DNA of 64,000 nt from Atrina japonica (lineage: Eukaryota > Mollusca > Bivalvia > Pterioida > Pinnidae), in the NCBI GenBank assembly GCA_030159075.1, contig BROG01000339.1:124001-188000 (forward strand), given 5' to 3'. The notes under the pieces were generated by a model, which saw only the letters and a program-made list of their open reading frames with translations, ran no database searches and was not told the origin of the DNA. A program made the translations under genes and the position numbers. Position 1 is the first letter of the stretch. Each line of letters opens with the position of its first letter. Shown piece by piece: positions 35,962 through 47,100 of this stretch.

Positions 35962-37235
35962 CACGAAGTCTTCTATTTTGGATGACAAAACGCGTATACG
36001 TGTTATTTGAAATTTCCTCCTTTTCTTGTCGCAAAATAGGTAACAATCGATATCGTCAATCTTTGTGTGAACATAGCTCCATAAATAACTGCGTTTAGTG
36101 CAATCCCGTTTTCAATGGACGACAACTCCTATGAATAAATATTTAGTCTGTAACAAAGAGTTCGGACCGACAACTCTGTGTAAGAGATTGATAAACATAA
36201 TTGGTTTTACCTTGGAGAAATAATAATTTTGGGTAAAACCTCTGGTAAATCAAAAAGTGAATATATGAAAGCACAATGACTCATTTCCGACAAAGCATTT
36301 CATGTGCTATATACCACAGACAAATATAATCACAATGGAAGAACTTAATTTGCAAAAAAAAAAAAATCAAAAAAAAAAATAAAAACATATTGTGGGCACG
36401 TTTTTAGACCTATGTTTTAAGCGTAGTGATAATTTTATTTGCAATTCTGAACTCAAATAGTTACATTTTAAAGTGTGATTTGAAAATTGTAATCTCGGTG
36501 TTGAATTTTTGTTGATAATGAAAATTGTTCACAAATATTTGCAATTTCCCGTCCTATTGTCGTTTATTCATTTCCAATTTTGGTAAATTGAAAAAAAAAA
36601 AAAAAAATGGGTACATGTACCCATTTTCAATTTACCAAAACTGGAAATGAATAAAACGACACTATTATGATGTGCACAGTGACCTACTGCCGAAATTGTG
36701 TTTTGACTTTCTCTCTGGGGAGACTTCACACTGACATAACTGAGTGATGTATTTCAATGGTGCTGACGATTGCTATGACCGTAAATATACTATTTATAAC
36801 AAAGACTGATTAACTAAAGACAGAGTCCTCCGAGGTCCAGGGTGTATTTTGATCTTTTTACTCCCCAAATCGTCGGTTACCAACGATGTGGAAGATCCAT
36901 AAAAATGTATTAGGCTGCCCAACCAGAACGTTCGATTTGAATGAAATTTGTTCAGACTAAAAAGTTTACATTTCAAATAAAATGTATATGTATTTCCAGA
37001 AAGGAATTTCTGATAGTATATCCATTCATCTGATACTTAGACGCATCCTGTAAATAGCCGCACATGGTAACTGTATACATAACAAATGATCTGGCCTTCG
37101 TTTCTAAACAAATCGTCAATTTCCAAAGACAAATTGGGTGTTGGACTCGCCCAGTAAGTTAACTTCCCTACTTAGAATCTAAAAGTGCGTCTAAAAAGCG
37201 GACAGCATTAAATACCAGTAGTCTTTACAACTTTC
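35962..37235. other. Intergenic stretch right of the LTR element
   Basis: No coding sequence is supported. A long palindrome lies at 36545-36660 and A-rich runs at 36353-36385. The rest is unremarkable. Confidence 0.6.
36550..36655. mobile_element. Near-perfect palindrome, possible MITE
   Basis: Arms of about 38 bp (GTTTATTCATTTCCA / TGGAAATGAATAAA, one base difference in length) flank an A-run and the inner palindrome GGGTACATGTACCC. It is non-coding and would fold into a cruciform. Confidence 0.7.
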
Positions 37236-38951
37236 TTAGAACATTTGATATCGTTCAAAACAATAAACTGCGGACAGAAAATGGTAAAATATGTTCATCG
37301 GAAAAATTATTTTTATAAAAATCCGATGATCATTTTCATTCTGTGTCATGTGTGACAAAAGATAACTTCTCGATAAAATGTCCACAATCCAGGAACACAG
37401 GTTGAAAACGGCTAGAAGGTAGAACATGTCCTTGGCATAGATGTATGGCACGACATCTTGTTGGCTCCGACTTCCTTTCGATCTGAGGACCAGAACGGTC
37501 TGCATGTAGACGACCAGGATACATAGTGCTGCTCGAAATATAAGCAGACGATTTGATGATTGGTTTATAATATCATGTGTATTGAAAGCACAAACACATG
37601 CGAAACTTAGTATGTAAATTTTGTTTCCACTACTCAAGATGTTTTCCTTTGTTTCAGACACGGCGACACTCTGGGTGGTAAAGGTAATGCATGTCATCGT
37701 GACTAACATTGCGTGTATGATGGTGTAAAAAGTGTTTACGATATCCGAGAATTTAATGAATGAACCTCCCATCGGCATCGCAAAATTGTGGATAATGGCT
37801 GTTATTAACAAGGGAAGATTAATTACAAAGGCAACGATAATTAAGGCATATGAAGATAACTGTTTTCGACTTGAATCTAAAGCCACCGACGTTGATAACG
37901 GGGAATCCGCGTCACCACCTGTTTCTGTTTGTGAAACCAGAGGAGTGCATTCGTCCATACTTGTATTGCAAACGCTGTTTTTTCTTATTCGTTGTCTACA
38001 AACCATCAACTCTCCTGATGATCTGATCTTCAATAAGAAAATTGAAGACAACAAGCAGTAGCCAAGGTTTGCCGGATTTACGTATGGAAACAATTTTACT
38101 TGCAAATATTTCACATCGGATGTCCAAAAGCAGCTGATAACTGACTCGTTGATCGTCCTATTTGACATAAATCCATACTTATACACAGGAAATTCGGTTT
38201 CCATCAAAATCCGAAACCAATTTAAGAAGTTTGACGTGATTATTAAAAACATTCCGTAACTGACGAAGGTTGATGGTAACAATATGTATGCAGATAAATA
38301 ATTAATGAATGCTATTTGTACTATGAAGTAGATAATGGTAAGGATAGAAGATAAAGTACCCAATGGAGTAGCAAAGGGGATCACATTATCAATTTTACCG
38401 TCCAGGAGACAATCAATATCAGCAGCCAGATCGAGAATAAAATTGACAAGTGAGGCACAGCCAAACACCCATAAAAATATAAGTCGGATCTTCCGTGTTG
38501 GACGTTTCAACGATTCACCGCGACTCTCTGCCATCCATTCAAACTTTCTGCGTTTGACGGCAATTGCAAATGTTGCTATAAACAACAATGCTATTGGGTT
38601 AAGAAGTTGAATAAATTGCCAGGTAACGAAGGATGATCTAGTTGGAGCCACTGGGTATGCTGTAGAGGTCACAATATATACTGACACCACACAAACAACA
38701 ATCACAGTTGCCGAGACAAAGCCATCTTGGCGAGAAATGTTCCCGTATTTTCGAATGTTTCCGGACTTAAAAAGAAGTATTGCCAACTGCTTTAAGTATT
38801 GGATTGCAGTCATTTTTATGTCTTCCCGTTCAGCTATAAAATATAGAAACAATATTAGAAATACACAAAAGAAAGAGATCGTCATTAATACTACAACAGT
38901 CATACACACATAATTATAATGAGCACCTTGTGTGATCGGGAACAGATTAAC
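37236..38951 (-). CDS. Otopetrin-like proton channel, large 3' exon
   Basis: Otopetrins are proton-selective channels of the plasma membrane with twelve spans in two homologous halves. This ORF has about 565 codons open to a stop at 37236, with at least ten clear hydrophobic spans. Features that fit the family are a mid-protein SYGMFLIITSNFLNWFRILME (span followed by the N-x-x-x-W-x-R type motif), KLFPYVNPANLGYCLLSS (the usual F-P...E-Y span), an FYLLAVFNLCSWIVDILSR span near the C terminus, and the end FPMNIFYHFLSAVYCFE, like the family's FYRFHSS ending. The cytosolic loop between the halves is Ser-rich (about residues 320-350). The first in-frame ATG is at 38903. The frame stays open to a possible acceptor at 38951 (AAAAG/GTTAAT) and encodes a stretch like the segment before span 2, so a first exon with span 1 is probably missing upstream. 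The long intron-free body is unusual. I am fairly sure of the family but not of the start. Confidence 0.7.
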   Translation of the reverse strand, partial: VNLFPITQGAHYNYVCMTVVVLMTISFFCVFLILFLYFIAEREDIKMTAIQYLKQLAILLFKSGNIRKYGNISRQDGFVSATVIVVCVVSVYIVTSTAYPVAPTRSSFVTWQFIQLLNPIALLFIATFAIAVKRRKFEWMAESRGESLKRPTRKIRLIFLWVFGCASLVNFILDLAADIDCLLDGKIDNVIPFATPLGTLSSILTIIYFIVQIAFINYLSAYILLPSTFVSYGMFLIITSNFLNWFRILMETEFPVYKYGFMSNRTINESVISCFWTSDVKYLQVKLFPYVNPANLGYCLLSSIFLLKIRSSGELMVCRQRIRKNSVCNTSMDECTPLVSQTETGGDADSPLSTSVALDSSRKQLSSYALIIVAFVINLPLLITAIIHNFAMPMGGSFIKFSDIVNTFYTIIHAMLVTMTCITFTTQSVAVSETKENILSSGNKIYILSFACVCAFNTHDIINQSSNRLLIFRAALCILVVYMQTVLVLRSKGSRSQQDVVPYIYAKDMFYLLAVFNLCSWIVDILSRSYLLSHMTQNENDHRIFIKIIFPMNIFYHFLSAVYCFERYQMF

Positions 38952-39361
38952 CTTTTAATCCCTAACGACCACAATAGACCGGTCTAAACAATAGAAAAGA
39001 GAATACCATCTAAAAACTTCAGGGTGAAATAGCTATTTTCTTACCAAAAAAATACACATGTCATAGGACATTTGGATCTCACTACTGTTGAGTGGTAACG
39101 ACCCAAAAACGAAAACAGGACACCGACTAGTACAAGCTGTGATTTGTTTCACGCCATTTAAAAGAAACCCAAATAGCAAAAGGGGCTCGCCTGACACCCG
39201 AGTCTACCCTTAAGACCTAGAGGAGTACGGATCATAATATTTGATATCACATCCCGTCTTATCCACTTTATATACCTATATACTACATTCCAAATCTGGG
39301 AATCGGATCAGTGGTCGTTGAGACGTTGTAAATGTTATCATTTAACATTTACGTACGTCAC

Positions 39362-39547
39362 GTCAACGTGTCACAGACGAACTAACGTCAATAACATGAT
39401 GGCGGCTAGTATATATTGATGGAGGAACCAGAATTGTTACAATACCGAGAAGAACATACTGAATGTCCTCTCGTATACTGGATTACAGGGAAACCCGGTT
39501 ATTTACTTCAAAATCAAAGCACTGTTCAGAAATTTGAACAACTGGAG
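39362..39547 (+). CDS. Candidate first coding exon of a plus-strand gene
   Basis: An ATG at 39419 opens 43 codons (MEEPELLQYREEHTECPLVY...) to a donor GAG/GTAAAAG at 39547, phase 0. Just upstream is ATGATGGCGGC, a YY1-like start-region motif in good context, which opens a seven- or six-codon uORF whose TGA overlaps the downstream ATG (TTGATGG). The locally higher GC and the CpG-containing ACGTACGTCACGTCAACGTG upstream fit a promoter. It is divergent from the otopetrin-like gene. I could not find the next exon and do not recognise the peptide. Confidence 0.42.
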
Positions 39548-40769
39548 GTAAAAGGTGTGGTCGTCTAAAGAGTATCTCTAGTCTCAAAAGCCACCTAAAT
39601 GGTATAACCTCTTAATGCAAATGACTGCTTTGTATACCTTTATGACAACGAAGAAAACAATGTCATAAAAACAATAACACAAAACAATTTGTGTATTTAA
39701 TGAAATAGATATAAAGAAACCCGGATGGCCAGGCTTGAAAATGAGTTCAGACTGGACATTTCAACTACAATTTTCATCATTTTAATGGAAATCGTTTAAA
39801 CCTTGCAACATACATATAATAGCAATAGCTTACCTTCCTTGTGGAAATGGACACAGACTGTACAGCGTTGTAAATGAGTAATGGGAAATTCATTTGAGTA
39901 CTTATATTTATCACAATATGTGTAAACAACTTCCTTTGGTGTTAAAACTTTTTTTTTTAATATTATGTAACGAAACACTGAATGACACACAATCACTTGA
40001 CATGAAATTAAGCAATCAATTTTTATGATAGACAATGGGCCAAAAGCTCTTTATTGTGTACCGGAGTCCCACTAACAAAACCATTGACCGTGGGATAATT
40101 TTTTTTTTGCAAAGGACTTTCTGATAGCCCAGTTTGAATTTCATTTTAAAGGTGGTATCTAAGACCCATGAAGTTCTCAAGTTGAAAATGTTCAGAGGTT
40201 ACATACAATTTACATCTGCCTGACATTGGGTGGCAAATGCGCGACTCTTGGGTGTCTAAACATCAAATACGGGGAGAGGACACGGATTAAAACAATTTTA
40301 TATGTGCGTCTTGGTTGGCTAAGGGATCCTTTACCCAAGTGGAAAGCATCAGGTTCTACAATCAGTGAGTGTCAAGAAGATTGGAGTTTCAGACCACGAG
40401 AGTTGAAATTTCTCTTTCCACTCGACACACACGTTTGATTACTTTTACATGCTTATGTACAAAAATAAAATCTGGTGTAACCTTTTGTGCACTGCATCCT
40501 CATTCCGTAGGGACTGAAAAAGAGGACAAATCTCTGAACCATGGCTATGTTGAGTGGAAATGAAAATCTCGATTGGTAAGAATCTTCGAAATCCTCTGGT
40601 GTTTTACAAGTGTTGATATTTCCCGATCCACTCAAGATATTCATGTTTAATTAATTTTCTCCCATGCTTCAAACATATTTTAATGAACGTAAATAAAGTT
40701 CTGACTGAACTTTTTATACATTGCATTCATATTACAAAGGAGCCGTATACGTCCAAAAATGATCTACTA

Positions 40770-41848
40770 CTCAAAGTTTGCTAAGCACCAAGTTTTCCAC
40801 ACATGATTGTGAAGTCTACATTATGTATATTTATGATATTTACATTGGAATCCGTTAAGCGATGCATGGAGAAGGTCCCCAGTGTACACATAACCTTGAA
40901 TGACAGGCAAATTCCTCGTGCAAACGAGGTGACCTTGTATTTTCAGTGTTTATTTTTATGCTGCATACATGTACCCGACATATGTTGGGTACTCAATCTT
41001 TACTTTCACTTGAAAGACTGGGTTATGGCAAATGGGAATGTTAGAAGGCATTTATCGGATGGAGACATGTGGCGGACTTTGGAATGATGGAGCAAGGGAC
41101 TCTTCATTATGAGGTTGGCGAGACATTTGGTATGCACCATACGGTTATCACTAGAGCCTAAGCGAGGTTCCAACAGTATGGTACATCTGTAAGGGGTGGG
41201 ATGGGGGCAGAAGAAGGGTTACTTCTGCGACTGATGATCGTTTTCTTGTTACACTGGCTTGAAGAAACCTTTTTGCAACTGCATCCCAACTTCCTTCTGA
41301 CCTTCAAAATGCTTCCGGGTCCTTGTTTCAATTCAAACCATACGCACACTTTTGCACGAAAGTGGTCTGTGGTCGAGAAGACCATGCCTACGGATCCCAC
41401 TGTCTCCAAACCGCCGCCAACTACTATATGCCAAGCAGTATGGATATGCAATTCTTGATACCCATGTAAGGTTGTATGATGGTTCATTTTGATGGATGAT
41501 AATGCCCGTCCTCATACAGTCAATGATATCCAAGAGCTTTCATGGACTGCAACGGGTCATATACTAAACCCATATCGTTATTTAACCCAAATTGGTTACA
41601 TCGATAGTTGTTGTTTTTTTTTGGCAAAAATAGATTTTTTTCACAATTATCAAAACACCCATTAAATATCATCCCATTCAAATTCTAGATAAACACCGAA
41701 AACACATTACAACTGTTACAACATTTGTCTGTTTGTTTGTTTTATAAATCACTAATCAGGTGCATAAAAACAAATAAAACTAATAGGCCTTCCTGGCATA
41801 CAGCAAAATATACGTACAAAAAATGATTGGTGCTTAGCAAACTTTGAG
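40770..41848 (+). mobile_element. Tc1/mariner-like transposon relic
   Basis: Perfect 22-bp inverted ends (CTCAAAGTTTGCTAAGCACC and its complement) are flanked by TA on both sides. Inside, broken frames carry a Tc1-like helix-turn-helix region (SDGDMWRTLE at about 41057, then a GxxFGMHHTVITRA-like stretch) and MDDNARPH at about 41494, the second catalytic-Asp region. Stops, frameshifts and a shortened interior (1,079 bp) show it is dead. Confidence 0.85.
41037..41580 (+). pseudogene. Degenerate Tc1-like transposase
   Basis: Fragments of a transposase are spread over all three plus frames: a DNA-binding helix-turn-helix, a basic linker and the MDDNARPH block. The region holding the first catalytic Asp appears deleted or unrecognisable. 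No frame exceeds about 90 codons. Confidence 0.75.
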
Positions 41849-42044
41849 TAATTATAATGTCATAGCGCATGTCGCTTATCTACAACCTGGGGTGTGGACA
41901 GAGAAATTCCAACCCGCAAAAAAACGGTAGATACTCCAGTCCATAGTGGGGGGGGGGGATAAGAACATTCGGTATAAGAAGCGAGATTGATATACAATAA
42001 TAAAAAGGGATATACAGAGAGATAAAAATTCTTAAATTCCTATA

Positions 42045-42485
42045 CAGTCAACTCTTGTTATAACAGCCAGGTTGGGATCCAGTAAAATTGCCATTATATC
42101 AAATATGCTGTTATATCACATTTCTAGGTTTGATGCCAAAATAAGAATTCATGAACATGTTCTACTCCCATTAAATGTTAAAATTCAATTTAATATGATT
42201 GCATGAATGAAATAGAATGACTACAACAAATAAAATTGTTTTTATTGTTATTTTTATTCTATCAATCTAATAAATCATGGCAACAATTTTTCATTTTTGC
42301 CGTTATAACAAGTTAATTCTAGAGGTAAAATGCATGTTGGTTGCCAAAAATCACTGCCAATGCCAGAAAGCAAATTTGCCGTTATATCAAACATATTAAC
42401 ATGGATGTAAATTCGTTCCCATGAAATTTCTGTCGTTAACCAAAAATGCTGTTATATCAAGTGCCGTTATAACAAGAGTTGACTG
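42045..42485. mobile_element. 441-bp pogo-like MITE
   Basis: The inverted ends CAGTCAACTCTTGTTATAAC are perfect over 20 bp, and with the flanking TA the match extends to 24 bp. TA target duplications border both sides. The interior repeats a TGCTGTTATATCA-like segment four times in both arms and has no ORF. CAG ends with a TA target fit pogo/Tigger-type MITEs. Confidence 0.82.
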
Positions 42486-42492
42486 TATATTG

Positions 42493-42730
42493 TGTGAAAA
42501 TTGCTCGAGAAACCCACTTGGCAATTATTCATATGCAGTTGATTAATTCAACTTCCTACATGTATTTGTATATGAAAACCACACTGGACCTGATCTTATT
42601 TTCACAAATAAACCGGAATATAAGATTTTTTATGCCTGTATACAGCTCTTATTTGTAATTGTACATCAAGTTAAAGTAGAAAAAATCAAAATAATTTTTG
42701 TTTTGGCAAACACTGCCAATGCCAATCACC
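42493..42730. repeat. Dispersed repeat, copy 1 (pair with 61224)
   Basis: The stretch shares TACATGTATTTGTA, TTATTTTCACAAA, ACAGCTCTTATTTGTAATTG and TACATCAAGT in order with 61224-61500. It abuts the pogo-like MITE. Class unknown. Confidence 0.7.
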
Positions 42731-43074
42731 CCTAAAAACACGTTTGGACTGATCTAAGTCATTGATTTAAAACAGAGTCTATTGTTTTTCAGGGGCTGAT
42801 GGGTTATGGGACATAAACTGCATTTGTACAAATCCATTTAATGCATTTTAGCATTTTGCTGGTGATATATTTTTATAAATATAATTAAAAAACATAGTTT
42901 TATAAAGGCGTCTAAAACAAAGGCTCAAGACCATCGTTTCTGTCAATAAGACTTCATCAGTTGAGCTCCAAATTAATATAGAAATTTTTCCAAAAGAAAA
43001 AGTGGTACATATCATACAAGGTCAAATGATAAATCTAAATATAAAAAATCTCAGATACCCAAGTATAAATCTTC

Positions 43075-43290
43075 AGGATGTCCAGGATTTTGATACAAAT
43101 GTGGTAAATTGGATAAACATGGACCTCTGGAAACCAAGAGGTGGGATCAGGTGCCATGGATGAGCAAGCATTCCCTGTTGACCGGTCACACCAACCGGGA
43201 GTCCACAGTCAAATCCAAATGAAATAAGTGAGGAATGAATCCTCATCACAGTTGGTACAAACCGTCTAAGAGTACCCTCCATAAAAATGA
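43075..43290. other. Probable interspersed repeat
   Basis: The region is GC-richer than its surroundings and contains ORFs broken in all frames. Its sequence around GTTGACCGGTCACACC looks like a repeat I associate with bivalve genomes. That is a memory-based impression and there is no second copy in this window. Confidence 0.3.
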
Positions 43291-44009
43291 ACAAAAAAAG
43301 ATTTCTTTTTGGACATACATGTGAAATAAAAATCTAACAAACAATAAACGTCCTTGTTTTATATTTTTCTATGGAGGTTAGGGATGATTTTTTCAATAAT
43401 CACAGATTTATCCTACTTTGATTTATTAAGCTTTGCTTTATCAATCCATCACCTTTCTTTGAAAAATTAGTGAATAAATAATATATCAAACATCTTTCAA
43501 ATATGCGTTTCATTTATTGAAAAACCAAAGCAAAATAAAAAAAACATATGAAACGATTCATATTTACTTTAAAAATACAAAACATGTAAAACTTTTAAAA
43601 CAAAATTTGCAACACATATACAAGCAGAAGACAGTTGCCATGTCTACAGATTACTACATGAAATAGAATGGTTGTGTGTATCAATATGATGATGTGCAAG
43701 TCTGTGTGCCATCCAGTCGTCTCTTTTTTTGCACTAGATAATATGAAAAAATGTTACACTATTATAATACAAAAAAACTTTGTAGTCTAAAGTTGAAAAA
43801 ATACTTCTGTATATTAAAACACATAAAGATTTGCAAAATGCTTCAAAATGTCCAATTTCAATAGTCTTTGCAATAAGTATATTATACCATCATGTGAACT
43901 GGATATAACACAATTTAGTCACGTTTAAGAATATCATTAACTTGTCCTGCTTAGCCAATGATATTTCAGGACTTGCTGAAATTGATTAAATGACTGCAAT
44001 GCTAAATAT

Positions 44010-44119
44010 TTAAGCAATTCGTATGTTTTTTGGCAGTTGCTCCGGAATATACCTGGGACATGCATCGTAAAACTTGAGAATAGCTTTGAAATGGTTTGTA
44101 TTTTGCACACGTAGCCAAT
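44010..44119 (-). CDS. PWWP-protein gene, candidate terminal exon
   Basis: The 110-nt stretch would start phase 1 after ATAAAG, encode FKAILKFYDACPRYIPEQLP and end at a TAA at 44010. The phase fits exon 7, and an AATAAA signal follows at about 43513. The acceptor has a poor pyrimidine tract, so this exon is uncertain. Confidence 0.4.
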
Positions 44120-47100
44120 CTTTATTTTAAGATTAGCTTTTTAAAACTTTAGTTAAGAATTTGTCTGGCAATTAGCCCCAAACAATACTTTGATTCAAAA
44201 CTGCAAAATTCCTACACCAACTAACATGCTTTGAAGCTTCATTACATAAACAAAAATAAATTCTTGCTTTTTGTGGACTTTACTCACTAGAGGTGAGAGA
44301 CTTCATGGTTTGAATCGTGATGCTCTAACCACTTGCTCTTGAAGGAAAAATGTCAAACTAAAGAGATTTTAAGTTATCAATATAGCTTTTAAGTTGATGT
44401 AGTTATTATCAAAAACATTATCTTATGTGAAAACAAAAATGTTTGATTTTACACAAGAAGAATAGTAGTGACCTTATTATGTGGTTTTAACTTATATGTT
44501 AATTATGTTATCAGGTGATGTAAATTTTACTAGCAAAGTTAACATTTTTATCAGGTGATATGATCTTGCCTACAAGTTATCAATAACATATTACCTTCAA
44601 GTTATCACCTTTAACAGGTTATCATAGCTACCTGGAAAAATAAACTTGCCTTTAAGTTATCACACTGTTAAAATAATGCTGACTTGTCTACAAGCTGTCT
44701 TTGCTATCATTTGAAAAAACTTCTCTAAAAGTTTTATCTTTAACAAGTGATACATATTTACCTGTAAGTTGTTATCATTATCAGGACTGATACAAATATA
44801 TCTGTAAGTTATCTTCATTATCAGGTTATACAGATTTACCTGTATGTTATCATTATCAGGTGATACAGATTTACCAATACGTTAACATCATTATCAGGTG
44901 ATACAGATTTACCTGTATGTTATCATTATCTGGTGATACAGATTTACCTGTTATTTATCATCATTATCAGGTGATAAGATTTACCTGTACGTTATCATCA
45001 TTATTAGGTGATACAGATTTACCTATAAGTTATCATCATTATCAGGTGATAAGATTTACCTGTAGTTATCATTATCAGGTGATAAGATTTACCTGTAAGT
45101 TATCATTATCAGGTGATACAGATTTACCGGTAAGTTATCATTATCAGGTGATAAGATTTACCTGCAAGTTACTATCATTATCAGGTAATACAGATTTACC
45201 TGTAAGTTTCATTATCAGGTGATACAGATTTACCTGTAAGTTATCATCATTATCAGGTGATACAGATTTACATGTAAGTCATCATCATTATCAGGTGATA
45301 CAGATTTACATGTAAGTTATCATCATTATCAGGTGATACAGAATTACATGTAAGTTATCATCATTATCAGGTAATACAGATTTACCTGTAAGTCATCATC
45401 ATTATCAGGTGACAAAGATTTACCTTTAAGTTATCATTATCAGGTTACATAGATTTACCTGTAGTTGACATAGACTAAGCTACAAGTTATCACAGTCACC
45501 AGGAGAAAAAAAAGACTTCCATACAAGTCATAATTGCTAACATAATACAAAATTTCAAAACTGTATATTAGTAACATTTTCGTTAATAAAGAAATAAAAA
45601 CTAAGAGAGATGCAAAGAATAATATTTGTCGCCAACACACAAAACCTTAGAGCAGATAGATTTTGGTTTAACCCCTTCACCTTTAAGTATCTACATAGTC
45701 TGCTTTTTTCTATTATCTTAGACCAGTCCATTATGGTCTGTAGTGTTGAAAGGTTTAAAAGATCTCAATGGAATGAGAATACTGATCTAAATCCATTTTA
45801 TCGTTAGATTTTTATCCACATAAATGTGTGAATGGGTCCGACATTTGACAAATGTTGAATCTCTCACGATTCTTACTAAATGAATAGGTCGAGATATGAT
45901 AAATATTGTTATCAACAACATCTATGAATGAACCAGCAATTAAAATACTGATGGAGAAAAAATGTATTAAATCTGAAATTTAGATGATATTAAAGTGTCT
46001 TTACAATGTTCTGCTTCTGTTTTCAAGAGGATTTGAAATGATTGCTTTCATCTTCCAGCTTCTCTTTGTGGTCCTTGTCCCCATCTGTACACATCACCAC
46101 ACGGTAACCATTCTTTATCATTTATATATTTCCTATTTCCTTCAGTTTTTCTACAACGAACTCTGGTAGTGGGCACCCTACAGGAAGTAAATGATCGAAT
46201 ACAAGGTGAATTGGAAGAATTAATAGTACACATCAGCACATACCTTTATGATATATACATGTAAATCAACAAAATCACTCTATCTACCTAAGATGCATAT
46301 ATGTACCAAATATGGTGAGGCTAAGTAAAGAAATGAAACAGATATGGCCAAGACAAATAAAATCAACAAAGGGAAATAACTCTAATAATTAGGGTTGTAA
46401 GAGTGCAATTACTATATGCAACGATGTATATCTGTACCAGATTTGGAGAACGTAGTAGAATAAATGAGGAGGATATGGCCAGAACAAAGCAAAAGGACAG
46501 ACACAAGGCAAAACTATATTTACAAACCCCCAACCCCAGGACTAGTGTGGGATATGTAACATGTCATCAAGGTCATTCTTTAAAACTAGAACCATTAACT
46601 CATCAACCCCTGTGATCACATTTAGACTCACCCAGATCAATAAATAGTATGGTCTACTGTCATAATTCAGGAGTGAACAAGTTGATGTTGCATGTAAAAG
46701 TATTATGAAATTTTGATTCTAAATTATACACCCCTAAATTCTGACAGCGGACTTAACCATTCTTTGAAATGGGCAGGTCCAAATGTGACCTCAGGGGTTG
46801 ATAAGTTATCTGGATAACAAAGGATAAACAAAAGCACACACAATCAGTGTAACATAAGAAAACAATCCCTCTAAAAATTATCACTTCCTAACAGCAATTC
46901 AGGACTCTGGGATAAAGCACTTTTGTGCAATTGTTCAGCAAGACATCCTTGTGTTGGTTTTTTCCATCAATTTTGAGGGAAATGCCATTGGCAACACAAT
47001 TGGGAATTCTAACATGAACGTATGTGTTATGTATAATATTGGGAAAAATTGTGTGCACACATGGAAATCTAAATGTAATGGAATCTCTTTTTTAATACAG

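Noticed and set aside
43073..43294. 73-codon minus-strand ORF
   Set aside because: Broken in neighbouring frames and resembles an interspersed repeat rather than a gene.
44917..45222. 101-codon ORF over the GATA-rich array
   Set aside because: Produced by the 35-38-bp tandem repeat; unit-length changes shift its frame and there is no splice or start evidence.
46048..46239. Minus-strand ORF considered as a DNMT3 ADD exon
   Set aside because: The phase-compatible frame meets a stop without a donor, the Cys pattern of ADD is absent, and the sequence looks repeat-derived.
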